From Parapedobacter sp964613725 (lineage in GTDB: Bacteria > Bacteroidota > Bacteroidia > Sphingobacteriales > Sphingobacteriaceae), in contig CAZTJY010000085.1 of the NCBI GenBank assembly GCA_964613725.1, positions 1 to 18,279 of the forward strand: a stretch of 18,279 bases of DNA. Direction: 5' to 3'. Below are positions 5,886 to 13,477 of this stretch, one piece after another. The translations under genes were made by a program, and so were the position numbers. Positions within the stretch are counted from its first letter, which is position 1. The number at the start of each line of letters is the position of its first letter. The notes beneath the pieces are model-generated. The model was given only the letters and a program-made list of their open reading frames with translations. It was not told where the DNA came from and did no database searches.

Positions 5886-7880
5886 ATGAAGCAGCTCGTT
5901 ATTATTTTTCTGGTTCTTTTCCTTGGAATGAATACCCGCGCGCAACAACTGCATTCGGAAAGCGACACCGTAAAAACCCTGGAAGAGGTCAGTGTCACCG
6001 CCATCGCTAAGCGGAAAATCGAGACCGACCTGAAAATGGCCGTATCGGTGGATGAATTCCTGGCGTCTACCGAACACATCAGTTTCATCAAACGGGGTGC
6101 CTTTGCCTGGGAGCCCCTACTCAATAACATGAGTACGGAGCGTTCTACGGTGACCATCGACGGCATGCATATTTTCGGCGCATGTACCGACAAAATGGAC
6201 CCCATCACGTCATATGTGGAAAGCAACAACCTCGCCACCGTCAATGTGACACCCGGTCAGGCGGGCAACCTGCACGGAGCCACGGTAGCAGGCAGCATCG
6301 ACCTCAAAAGGAAAAGCACGCCATTCGGCACGGCCGTTGACAGGACATGGAGTGGAGCTTACCAAACCGGCTTTGAGTTCAATAATAACCAGTTCTTCAA
6401 CCTGGGAAACCTGTCGTATGCAAGCGAAAAACTCGTGGTCGATGGCAGCATCGCCCTCCGGAAGGCAGGTAATTATTACGATGGAATCGATGCCGAGGTA
6501 AACCACTCACAGTACCAGAAGTTCAACACGTCGTTGGGGCTAGCCTATAAAACAAGTCCCCTGTCGTCCGTGCGGGTCGACGCGATTTTCGACCGGGCCG
6601 ACGATGTCGGTTTCCCAGCACTGCCGATGGATTTGTGGCGTTCGCGGGCAATCATCACCTCCGCCGCTTACAAGCAGCTATTCGAAGACGGGTGGATGCG
6701 CGCCTGGGATACCAAGCTTTACTTCAATGCGGTAGAACATTATATGGATGATACCAAGCGCCCCGAAAACCTGGTGCACATGGACATGCCAGGCTGGAGT
6801 ACCACTTATGGATTAGTTTCGCAGGCCAATTTGAAGCGCGGGGATTACCGGGGCGACATCCAGCTGAATGTATACAACAACCTGTCGATCGCCGAGATGA
6901 CAATGTATCCGCACGACCGGAGAAAGAAAACGATGTTTGCCTACAGCTGGCCCTGGGTGACCACACGTTTTGCCGGCCTTTCGATGAATAATGCCTGGGA
7001 TATCTCGGAAAGAAGTACCGTGAATTTTGGCGGCTCCTTGGGATGGAACGATAACCGTTCCAAATACCCGGAGTTCAACTGGATTTTCCACCCCGGCGCA
7101 CCCCAAGAGAAAGATAGGCTATTGCCAGGCCTCCATGCGAGCTACCAACTCCACATCGACCGATTTGATTTTTCGGTCGGAACAGGTTATGGCCACCGGG
7201 CACCTTCCGTTTCGGAAGCGTACGGATATTACATCTACAACAGCTTTGACCGTTACGATTATATCGGGAACCCGGATCTGAAAAACGAGGTTTCGTATGA
7301 AGTTAACGCAAGCGCCGGGTTTAAAAACGAACGGATGGGCATCGCAGTTAAGGCAAACTATTTCCACATCAGGAATTACATCGTGGGTCGGATCCTGAGC
7401 ATGGGCAGCCCGATGAACTATCAATCGGTAGGCGTAAAAGGATATACGTCGCTAGACCACGCGAAACTGTTCAACCTATCGTTGAATACGCATTACGATA
7501 TCCTGCCGCACCTCCACTGGAAAGGAATGCTCACCTACGCACGGGCCACGGACAACCTTGATGGGAATCTGCCGTTCATCCGCCCCCTGAGTTATCAGGC
7601 ATCCCTTCATTTCATGCACAAAGGTTTTGGTATTCAGACTTCGCTGCATGGCGATTTGGCGCAGGAAAATTTCAGTGCCGAATATGGCGAGGACCGCACA
7701 CCGTCGTATCGGATTTGGAATATATCTGCCGACTACACCTTCAGCTTCAAAAACTTCAAAACCACGTTGCAGGTAGGCGCCGAAAACTTGTTCAATGCTT
7801 ATTACAGCACCTACGCCGATTGGGGCAACATCCCGCGGATGGGACGCAATGTGTTCAGCTCGTTGACCTTTAAATTTTAG
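5886..7880 (+). CDS. TonB-dependent outer-membrane receptor, OprC/NosA-like (copper)
   Basis: A 664-residue outer-membrane barrel that would import a ligand using TonB energy. MKQLVIIFLVLFLGMNTRAQ is a signal peptide; EEVSVTAIAK starts the plug; the barrel ends with the terminal aromatic VFSSLTFKF. The plug holds MHIFGACTDKMDPITSY, with C100 and M104 spaced CxxxM followed by DPxTxY. OprC of Pseudomonas aeruginosa binds copper with a CxxxM pair in the plug plus a His/Met pair in the barrel. HMDM at 298-301 could be the second half, at similar spacing. NosA, a related receptor, supplies copper for nitrous oxide reductase, which fits nosDFY nearby. The start at 5886 (AAGGAT before ATG) gives a clean signal; an upstream start at 5868 would overlap the previous gene and add six residues. 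Copper specificity is inferred. Confidence 0.88.
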   Translation: MKQLVIIFLVLFLGMNTRAQQLHSESDTVKTLEEVSVTAIAKRKIETDLKMAVSVDEFLASTEHISFIKRGAFAWEPLLNNMSTERSTVTIDGMHIFGACTDKMDPITSYVESNNLATVNVTPGQAGNLHGATVAGSIDLKRKSTPFGTAVDRTWSGAYQTGFEFNNNQFFNLGNLSYASEKLVVDGSIALRKAGNYYDGIDAEVNHSQYQKFNTSLGLAYKTSPLSSVRVDAIFDRADDVGFPALPMDLWRSRAIITSAAYKQLFEDGWMRAWDTKLYFNAVEHYMDDTKRPENLVHMDMPGWSTTYGLVSQANLKRGDYRGDIQLNVYNNLSIAEMTMYPHDRRKKTMFAYSWPWVTTRFAGLSMNNAWDISERSTVNFGGSLGWNDNRSKYPEFNWIFHPGAPQEKDRLLPGLHASYQLHIDRFDFSVGTGYGHRAPSVSEAYGYYIYNSFDRYDYIGNPDLKNEVSYEVNASAGFKNERMGIAVKANYFHIRNYIVGRILSMGSPMNYQSVGVKGYTSLDHAKLFNLSLNTHYDILPHLHWKGMLTYARATDNLDGNLPFIRPLSYQASLHFMHKGFGIQTSLHGDLAQENFSAEYGEDRTPSYRIWNISADYTFSFKNFKTTLQVGAENLFNAYYSTYADWGNIPRMGRNVFSSLTFKF

Positions 7881-7986
7881 GACACCATCATGGCCTTCAC
7901 GTACACAGGAGAATGATTCAACCATGACGGCTACATCGCCATTGAAGAAAAATATAGATCGAGGAAAAAACTAAAAATTATTCAAA
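7881..7986 (+). other. Intercistronic A-rich leader
   Basis: 106 bp between the receptor and MbnP-like genes. No TAnnTTTG element or terminator-like stem is visible. The last 50 bases are strongly A-rich up to the ATG, typical of Bacteroidota translation initiation. The downstream gene is most likely co-transcribed. Confidence 0.5.
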
Positions 7987-8847
7987 ATGAACATACGTAA
8001 AAATTATCCCCTGGTATTCGTCGCGCTAGCGGCGCTGACAGCTTGCAGCAAAGATGACAACAACCCTGTCGCCAATAACATTACCTTACATTTCAATAAC
8101 ACGTTCAAGAATACCACCATCGTGCTGGGCGATGCGGCATCGTCCAGCGCTACGGTAAATACCTCTGCCAAAGGACAGGTGCATCACTTTTCGGAGCTGA
8201 AGTACGTGATCAGCAACATCCGTTTGGTGAAAGCAGATGGCAACGAAATCCCTTTCCACATCAACGATTTGGATAAAGGAGCGATTGTGGTGAACCACGC
8301 CAAACCGCAGACACGGGACTATGTGCTGAGCAATATCCCCGCCGGCGAATACAAACAGCTCAAATTCGGACTGGGTGTCAAACCGGAACTGAACACATTG
8401 GACGAAGTTCGGTTCCCCGGTTTCTATACGGCGGCCGGTGCCAACGACACCAAAATGATGTGGGAATGGGGAACGGGGTACCGCTTTACCAAAATTGAGG
8501 GGTTCTATGACACCGATAACAAAACGCTTTCCATTCATACCGGAAGCACCGTTGAAGGCGAAGAAAATGACCCCGACACCTATACGCAGGGGGTCGATGC
8601 GTACAGGGATATCACCCTCACGCTTCCCAACAACGCAGTTGTCGGCAGGAATGCACCGCGGATTACCATCAACGCCGATTTTGACAAGCTGTTGAGCGGA
8701 AAAGCCAATACGATTACGCTAGGGGACGGAAACGCGACACCCAGTGTCCATACAGCTGCCAACATGGTGTTGTTTGTCGACAACCTAGGCGGTGACGGAA
8801 CGAGCGACATGGCGGGCATGTTTTCCATCGGTGGCGTAGAAAATTAA
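7987..8847 (+). CDS. MbnP-family copper-binding lipoprotein
   Basis: A 286-residue lipoprotein (LTAC, Cys20) with an MbnP-like domain. Hallmarks seen are LHFNNTF near residue 34, VHHFSELKYVISNIRL at 65-80, LSNIPAGEYKQLKFGLGV at 114-131 and MMWEWGTGYRFTKIEG at 157-172. Characterised MbnP proteins (with CorA and MopE as relatives) bind copper in the periplasm or at the surface; a conserved tryptophan is oxidised to kynurenine by the diheme enzyme MbnH to complete the site. Only two tryptophans exist here, W159 and W161, making them the candidates. H66, H67 and H184 are candidate ligands. The next gene encodes a diheme MauG-type enzyme, as expected for the pair. The family call is strong; kynurenine formation here is inferred. 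Confidence 0.85.
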   Translation: MNIRKNYPLVFVALAALTACSKDDNNPVANNITLHFNNTFKNTTIVLGDAASSSATVNTSAKGQVHHFSELKYVISNIRLVKADGNEIPFHINDLDKGAIVVNHAKPQTRDYVLSNIPAGEYKQLKFGLGVKPELNTLDEVRFPGFYTAAGANDTKMMWEWGTGYRFTKIEGFYDTDNKTLSIHTGSTVEGEENDPDTYTQGVDAYRDITLTLPNNAVVGRNAPRITINADFDKLLSGKANTITLGDGNATPSVHTAANMVLFVDNLGGDGTSDMAGMFSIGGVEN

Positions 8848-8858
8848 GATTGGACCAC

Positions 8859-8891
8859 GAGCCACCTGAAATCCACGGATAATGGTGGCTC
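8859..8891 (+). repeat. Intercistronic stem-loop between MbnP-like and diheme genes
   Basis: GAGCCACC at 8859-8866 pairs perfectly with GGTGGCTC at 8884-8891 around a 17-nt loop. The following CTTTCC has few Ts, so it is a poor terminator. It may tune the ratio of the two products by attenuation or by protecting the upstream mRNA. Confidence 0.55.
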
Positions 8892-8915
8892 CTTTCCAAT
8901 ATGGCTTTCAGGCCC

Positions 8916-9941
8916 ATGAAAAAAGTATTCGCTGTTTTATCCGTCATTTTACCGTTGCTATCCTGCAACAGGGAGGATAGCGTTGGGCCGATGCCTCATG
9001 ACAACCCTGAAATCCCATTGGATATTCCCCAGGGGTTTCCGGCATTGAACCCATCGGTGGACAGGAACAGGCCCACCAAATACGGTGTGGAATTGGGTGA
9101 AAAATTGTTCCACGAGAAGAAATTCAGCGGAAATAACACGATCTCCTGTGCCAGCTGCCACAACCGGTCAACAGCATTTGCCGATAGCCATGCCCAAGCC
9201 ATCGGCATCTACGACCGCGTGGGCCTGCGCAACACGCCGCCTATCCAGAACTTAGCGTTCATGCGATCCTATAATTGGGATGGCAGCAAGCTCCAACTGG
9301 AAAGCCAACCCCTGGTGCCCATCATTACGCATGAGGAAATGCAGTCATCCATCATGGAGGTCATCACGAAGCTGGAGGCAATCCCCGCATACCGGGATCT
9401 GTTTAAAAAAGCATTCGGCGATGACGGGATCACACCCGACCGGATATACCGGAGCTTGGCGCAATACGAGTATACGCTGATCTCTGCCAACAGCAAGTAC
9501 GATAAAGTAATACGGAATGAGGGCGAGGTATTTACGGAAACGGAAGCCCGGGGCTACCGAATATTCCAACAGAAATGCGAAGGTTGCCACAGCACGGCGC
9601 TCTTTACCGACCAAAGTTTCCGGAACGTCGGCTTTCCCATGAATCCGAGCACGGAGGAGGCCGGCCGTGCGCGGGTCACCGGCAAGCCAGAAGATTACAT
9701 GAGCTTCAGGGTACCCTCGTTAAGAAACGCGGCCTACACCGCACCTTACGGCAGCTTCGGCCAGTTCCCCACGCTGAAAGCGGTGTTGGATTATTTTGAC
9801 AACGGTGTTTTAGAGGCCGATAACCTCGATCCGATCTTAAAAGAAAACGGCAATCGGATACCGCTAGGTGAGCAGGAAAAAATAGATATCATCGCCTTTA
9901 TCAACACGCTCAGCGACCCCATCTTTGTAGGCAACCCGTAG
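8916..9941 (+). CDS. Diheme cytochrome c peroxidase/MauG-family lipoprotein, MbnH-like
   Basis: A 341-residue periplasmic lipoprotein (MKKVFAVLSVILPLLSC). Two c-type heme sites, CASCH (78-82) and CEGCH (221-225), with RNTPPIQNLAF and WDG between them, define the bacterial cytochrome c peroxidase/MauG family. Partnered with MbnP it would act as MbnH, which uses a high-valent diheme state to oxidise a tryptophan of MbnP. The motif that is usually APYxHDGxFxTL reads APYGSFGQFPTL (276-287), so the His-Asp pair is missing; this may mark a Bacteroidota subclade. The start at 8916 gives a standard lipoprotein signal; an in-frame ATG at 8901 adds five residues. It is the last gene of the operon, and its stop lies 19 bp from the stop of the convergent gene, with no clear terminator. 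Confidence 0.87.
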   Translation: MKKVFAVLSVILPLLSCNREDSVGPMPHDNPEIPLDIPQGFPALNPSVDRNRPTKYGVELGEKLFHEKKFSGNNTISCASCHNRSTAFADSHAQAIGIYDRVGLRNTPPIQNLAFMRSYNWDGSKLQLESQPLVPIITHEEMQSSIMEVITKLEAIPAYRDLFKKAFGDDGITPDRIYRSLAQYEYTLISANSKYDKVIRNEGEVFTETEARGYRIFQQKCEGCHSTALFTDQSFRNVGFPMNPSTEEAGRARVTGKPEDYMSFRVPSLRNAAYTAPYGSFGQFPTLKAVLDYFDNGVLEADNLDPILKENGNRIPLGEQEKIDIIAFINTLSDPIFVGNP

Positions 9942-9960
9942 CATCGCACAGCCGCCTAGG

Positions 9961-11784
9961 TCAAACCGACCGGAACACTGGCTTTTTCATCTTAAAAACC
10001 AGCTGAAGCAGCGCTTGCTCCGCATCGGCCATGGCGGTTTTCATGTCATCGATATTGGTCTGCGCATAGGGTTGCATGGCCGGCATGATAGAACGATAAT
10101 AGGCGATGCCACCCAACAAATTATCCCGGAATGCCTGATAATGTGCGCTTCGCTTTTCGTTAAAATCGTGCTGGTGTTTCTCGATTTCCTTTTTCAGGTA
10201 ATCGATATATAGGCGCAACTCGTTGACGAACAGGTTCGACCGGAAGCGACTGTTCAGCAGGTTCGCCGTGCCGTAAATATGGCCGACCATCTCCTTAAGC
10301 GAAGCGATTTTAGAGAAGTAGGCCAAATTCGGCCCCGGGCATATCGTCACCGCTTTGAGGTTGTGCTTAGGTGGGATACCATTGGTGAGCACCGCCGGCG
10401 CGGCAAGCCCTTCGCATAGGCAGTCCTTTTCTACAATCGCCGCTGCCGCTTCTTGGTAGGCCTGCTCTTCAGTAAATATTTTCCGCGCTTCCTGGAGTTT
10501 CAGGTGCTGGTATTGGCGGGATGCCGTACAGATGGGCTTATCGGTAAACTCCGTATTGAACGAAAGGAATTTCTTGTGGCATGGGCTGCCGGGCCGATTT
10601 CTGGCAACCCGTTGTTTCCGTTGTACTTCCGAACTGCTCGGCTTGAAATTATGGAATGGTACCCCCAACGGCGATGCATCGCTCAGGTAGAAATCGTCGG
10701 GCACCGCGTTCGTTAGTTTCGACAACGTGTCGTCGTCCACATTGGTCGCTTCGGGCACCAACAGGAACGGGCTTCCCCACCCCGTGCCATCCAACTGGTA
10801 GTAATCCAATAAAAAGCGGTCTTCGCCGGCCGTACCGATGCCGCCCTGCACGGTGATGCGTTGCGGGGGGGCGGTTTGGAACCGCCACCGTTGCTTCTGT
10901 CCGAGCGCAGCGTCGCAGAGGTTTTTCAGTTCTCCATAAAGCGCCTCACGTTGCATTTTAAAAGTCTCCATGATCGGACCCAGTAGCATACCATCGCTCA
11001 CAAACGCATGGCCACCACAGTTCAGGCCGGATTCAATCCGGAATTCCGATACCCACAGTCCTTTCTTTGCGAGCAGCTTACCCTGGATCAACGCCGATCG
11101 ATAATCACTCACTTTAAGCGTGATGCGCTTGCCAAGTGCTCCGTCGCTGCCGGGAAAGAAATCGTCGAATTGCTCAAAGTAACTATAAAGCCGAGGATTA
11201 AGCCCGGCCGACAAAATAACGGACGACTGCAGTTTACTCCGCGCAAAACCCCGTAGTGCCGCCAACGCGTCTGAATATTCCGGCGGCAAAGCGGTGCCAT
11301 CGGGTGCATAATTGGTCTTATCCACTTTGGTCATGATATTTACGTCGACTGCTCCCGCGGTGACGGCGTCCCGGAGATCCTGGGCCATTTTCTCACGTTT
11401 ATCGCCCCGGCTGGCACACATAGCAAGGTAATCGCGTTTTATCGGCGATCCTTCCGGCAGCAGCTCAAAATAACGGGTGAGTGCACTCCCTGTTTCGAAA
11501 GGGTCCGCACGCAATTGTTTCATCTGCGCATCTATGATATCTTGTAAGAGGTTGAGGTACGCCGTTATCCGCTTGGCCCGGGCGTCTTCATCTTTTTGCG
11601 AAATAGGGATAAAGGGTTGCCCGAATTGTGTGGCATAAAACTCGCGCATCTGTTCCAACAGGAGGTCGTCGGCAAGGGATAATGCCGATGAAATGCCAAA
11701 CCGGGCTACTTTTAGTGGCGTATCGATGGTGAAGCCTAACCCCATGACGGGTATGTGGAACGTGTGCTGATTGGTATCGTTCAT
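9961..11784 (-). CDS. Uncharacterised 607-residue protein with TIM-barrel-like glycine motifs and clustered cysteines
   Basis: No known function. No signal peptide or membrane segment is seen, so it is probably cytoplasmic. The first half (IPVMGLGFTIDTPLKVARFG; VDVNIMTKVD at 147-156; SAGLNPRLYSYFEQFDDFFP from 192) suggests an alpha/beta barrel, with GLNCGGHAF at 254-262 and QGGIGTAGED at 313-322. The latter two resemble the GGH and phosphate-binding glycine motifs of FMN enzymes such as nitronate monooxygenase and glutamate synthase. From 400 onward C402, C419, C455, C457 and C482 (PCHKKF, KDCLCEGLA, TICPGP) could bind an Fe-S cluster or other metal. The C-terminus is helical. It may belong to a family conserved in Bacteroidota, but this is from pattern memory only. 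It has its own promoter region (11806-11878) and lies at the end of the nos/NO-repair cluster. Confidence 0.72.
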   Translation of the reverse strand: MNDTNQHTFHIPVMGLGFTIDTPLKVARFGISSALSLADDLLLEQMREFYATQFGQPFIPISQKDEDARAKRITAYLNLLQDIIDAQMKQLRADPFETGSALTRYFELLPEGSPIKRDYLAMCASRGDKREKMAQDLRDAVTAGAVDVNIMTKVDKTNYAPDGTALPPEYSDALAALRGFARSKLQSSVILSAGLNPRLYSYFEQFDDFFPGSDGALGKRITLKVSDYRSALIQGKLLAKKGLWVSEFRIESGLNCGGHAFVSDGMLLGPIMETFKMQREALYGELKNLCDAALGQKQRWRFQTAPPQRITVQGGIGTAGEDRFLLDYYQLDGTGWGSPFLLVPEATNVDDDTLSKLTNAVPDDFYLSDASPLGVPFHNFKPSSSEVQRKQRVARNRPGSPCHKKFLSFNTEFTDKPICTASRQYQHLKLQEARKIFTEEQAYQEAAAAIVEKDCLCEGLAAPAVLTNGIPPKHNLKAVTICPGPNLAYFSKIASLKEMVGHIYGTANLLNSRFRSNLFVNELRLYIDYLKKEIEKHQHDFNEKRSAHYQAFRDNLLGGIAYYRSIMPAMQPYAQTNIDDMKTAMADAEQALLQLVFKMKKPVFRSV

Positions 11785-11805
11785 CGCGTATATGTCCGTT
11801 TATGG

Positions 11806-11813
11806 CAAAATTA
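11806..11813 (-). promoter_or_regulatory. Bacteroidota -7 element for the 607-residue protein
   Basis: TAATTTTG on the minus strand, identical to the element upstream of nrdD, 22 bp before the ATG at 11784. No good -33 is found; the expected -33 region is occupied by the CRP/FNR-type dyad at 11834-11849, which would suit an activator-dependent promoter. Confidence 0.55.
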
Positions 11814-11833
11814 GGGATTCCGACGCCCCATCA

Positions 11834-11849
11834 TGTGACGGTGGTCACC
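11834..11849. promoter_or_regulatory. CRP/FNR-type dyad
   Basis: TGTGA-N6-TCACC, one mismatch from the CRP-class consensus TGTGA-N6-TCACA. It overlaps the -33 position of the TAATTTTG promoter, suggesting activation by a CRP/FNR-family regulator, a class that often controls denitrification genes. Such a short motif can occur by chance. Confidence 0.45.
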
Positions 11850-11857
11850 ACGATAAA

Positions 11858-11878
11858 TGACAAGGATCATCCTCGTCA
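11858..11878 (-). repeat. Near-perfect 21-bp dyad downstream of the DUF59 gene
   Basis: TGAC-A-AGGAT-C-ATCCT-C-GTCA has nine of ten pairs matched. On the minus strand it begins 8 bases after the DUF59 stop and is followed by TTTAT, so it may act as a weak terminator that separates this gene from the next; it could also be an operator. Confidence 0.5.
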
Positions 11879-11886
11879 CATCGTCG

Positions 11887-12216
11887 TTATTCCAGGCCCA
11901 TCTGCGCTTTGCCGGCATCGGTAATCATGTGGTAGTTCCATTGGGGTTCCCATACGATGTCAACTTCGATTTCCCGATCGGGAAAAACGAGGCCCAACAC
12001 ATTCTTCACGCCCCCAGTAATGGCATCGCCCATGGGGCAACCGGGCGTGGAGAGGGTCATGGTAACTTTCACTTTCTTCGCATCGGTAAAATCGACACCG
12101 TAGACCAGACCGAGATCAACGATATTGACGTATAGCTCTGGGTCGATTACCTGCATCAGTGCCGTCTGCGCCTTCATTAGTTCAGCGGCAAACGGATCAT
12201 TGAGTTTTATCTCCAT
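11887..12216 (-). CDS. MIP18/DUF59 metal-sulfur cluster assembly factor (PaaD/SufT-like)
   Basis: A 109-residue cytoplasmic protein with the DUF59 signatures DPELYVNIVDLGLVYG (25-40) and STPGCPMGDAI (56-66); C60 is the conserved reactive cysteine. Family members (SufT, PaaD, the MIP18 group) help mature Fe-S proteins. It starts 20 bp inside the end of the upstream membrane-protein gene, so the two are translationally coupled. In a cluster with Ric this points to rebuilding Fe-S centres damaged by nitric oxide, or to maturing one specific client, perhaps the adjacent 607-residue protein. The last idea is inference. Confidence 0.88.
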   Translation of the reverse strand: MEIKLNDPFAAELMKAQTALMQVIDPELYVNIVDLGLVYGVDFTDAKKVKVTMTLSTPGCPMGDAITGGVKNVLGLVFPDREIEVDIVWEPQWNYHMITDAGKAQMGLE

Positions 12217-13477
12217 CTGTAATCATCGGTTTATGAAAAATCGTCTTGGCCACGTTTACCACATATACGGCAGCGAGCATGATCCAAAGCAGCAGCGCCA
12301 TGCGTATAACCGGCGTGTAATCAATCACCATTCCTGCAACAAGCGACACGAAGGCCGCGGCATACAGGTAAAACTGGTAAACAGTAAGCCGTTCACTATA
12401 TAATTGCTTGGGGAGGGGCACCTTCACCTTACCGTTTAGATGCCGGTAATGGCTGCTCCAAACAATGAATGGGAGGGTTTTGAATGTTTTGCCCAAGATA
12501 ATGGCAGTAATCCATCCGAGGAAAAGGAACGTACCGTAAAGCGATACCCAACGTGTATCCGAGAAGTAATAGGCTATCGGAATCAAGGCAATACCCGTTA
12601 TTAGGCAAGCGAATGAAATGGCCGCATGCGTCATCAGCAACTCCACTTTACGACGCAAGCGGTTGCGGTACGCATCTGCGAGGTAAAGCAGCCATGCGAG
12701 TGTACCTAATGCGACAATACCGCCATAAATCAGCATCCTTTCCGATACGGGATTAAAATACCCGTCGACAAGAAACAGCACCAGTCCGATGTTCTGCAGC
12801 ACCAACGCTGTGTAAAGCAACCCGTCGCGCTTTGATTTGCCCAGCAGGAACATCGGCACCAATTTGGTGCTTACCCCGGTGATCAGTTGTAGGAACCAAC
12901 CCGCGAGCCCCGCATGGGCGTGGAGTTTCAATAGGTCGAGGTGGTTACGTGGGATGAACGTATAGCGTAGGTTGATAGCCAATAACAACCCTATAGCGAC
13001 GGTAATAAGCAGCCACAATGCCGAGCTGACAATAAAAGTCTGTTGGGGCGTTATCCGCTGGTTTTGGGCCGCCGTAACGCAGGTATTGATGGTATAGAGT
13101 AGGGCAGCAATTACCACGAACGCGCCACCGGTAATCATCACGGCGCCCACATCGAATATCCAAAATGACCATACCAATAGTAACGCACCCAAAGTGAGCG
13201 TGAGGTATGACGCCACGGCCAAGGGCACACTGTAGAGGTCGCGCTCACAGATAACCGGCAGGAGCTGATAGGCTGCGCCGAAAATGACCATCGTACCCCA
13301 GCCCAATGCTGCCGTATGCACGATGGCCAGCAGATGCGGACTGAAATGATGCCCCGTCAGCTCGCCGGCGGCTAAAAAGAGCAGTATGGCAAGTACCGCG
13401 AAACATAAAGCTCCGGTACCGTAAAACGGCAACACCGCTATAGGATGAGGAGCCTTTCCGATACTGATGCCTGCCAT
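12197..13477 (-). CDS. Heme-copper-oxidase subunit I-like membrane protein without CuB ligands
   Basis: A 426-residue inner-membrane protein with about twelve hydrophobic segments. HTAALGWGTMVIFGAAYQLLP (H54) and KLHAHAGLAGWF (H186, H188) resemble helix II and helix VI of heme-copper oxidases or NorB/CcoN. H284 (MTHAAIS) is also in a membrane segment. The HH pair of helix VII and the HxH of helix X, needed for CuB and the second heme, are absent, so it is unlikely to be a full oxidase or NO reductase. It may bind one heme and act as an NO sensor, quinol or electron partner, or assembly factor, as suggested by its place beside Ric and DUF2249 genes. It is not NnrS, whose HxHEMLFGF-like motif is missing. 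A 130-bp repeat-rich leader precedes it. Confidence 0.75.
   Translation of the reverse strand: MAGISIGKAPHPIAVLPFYGTGALCFAVLAILLFLAAGELTGHHFSPHLLAIVHTAALGWGTMVIFGAAYQLLPVICERDLYSVPLAVASYLTLTLGALLLVWSFWIFDVGAVMITGGAFVVIAALLYTINTCVTAAQNQRITPQQTFIVSSALWLLITVAIGLLLAINLRYTFIPRNHLDLLKLHAHAGLAGWFLQLITGVSTKLVPMFLLGKSKRDGLLYTALVLQNIGLVLFLVDGYFNPVSERMLIYGGIVALGTLAWLLYLADAYRNRLRRKVELLMTHAAISFACLITGIALIPIAYYFSDTRWVSLYGTFLFLGWITAIILGKTFKTLPFIVWSSHYRHLNGKVKVPLPKQLYSERLTVYQFYLYAAAFVSLVAGMVIDYTPVIRMALLLWIMLAAVYVVNVAKTIFHKPMITDGDKTQ

Noticed and set aside
9942..9960. Bidirectional terminator between the convergent genes
   Set aside because: The 19-bp gap contains only a CCTAGG palindrome and no stem with U-tract on either strand.
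12197..13477. NnrS or NO reductase NorB assignment for the membrane protein
   Set aside because: The NnrS HxHEM motif and the NorB CuB histidines and glutamates are not present.
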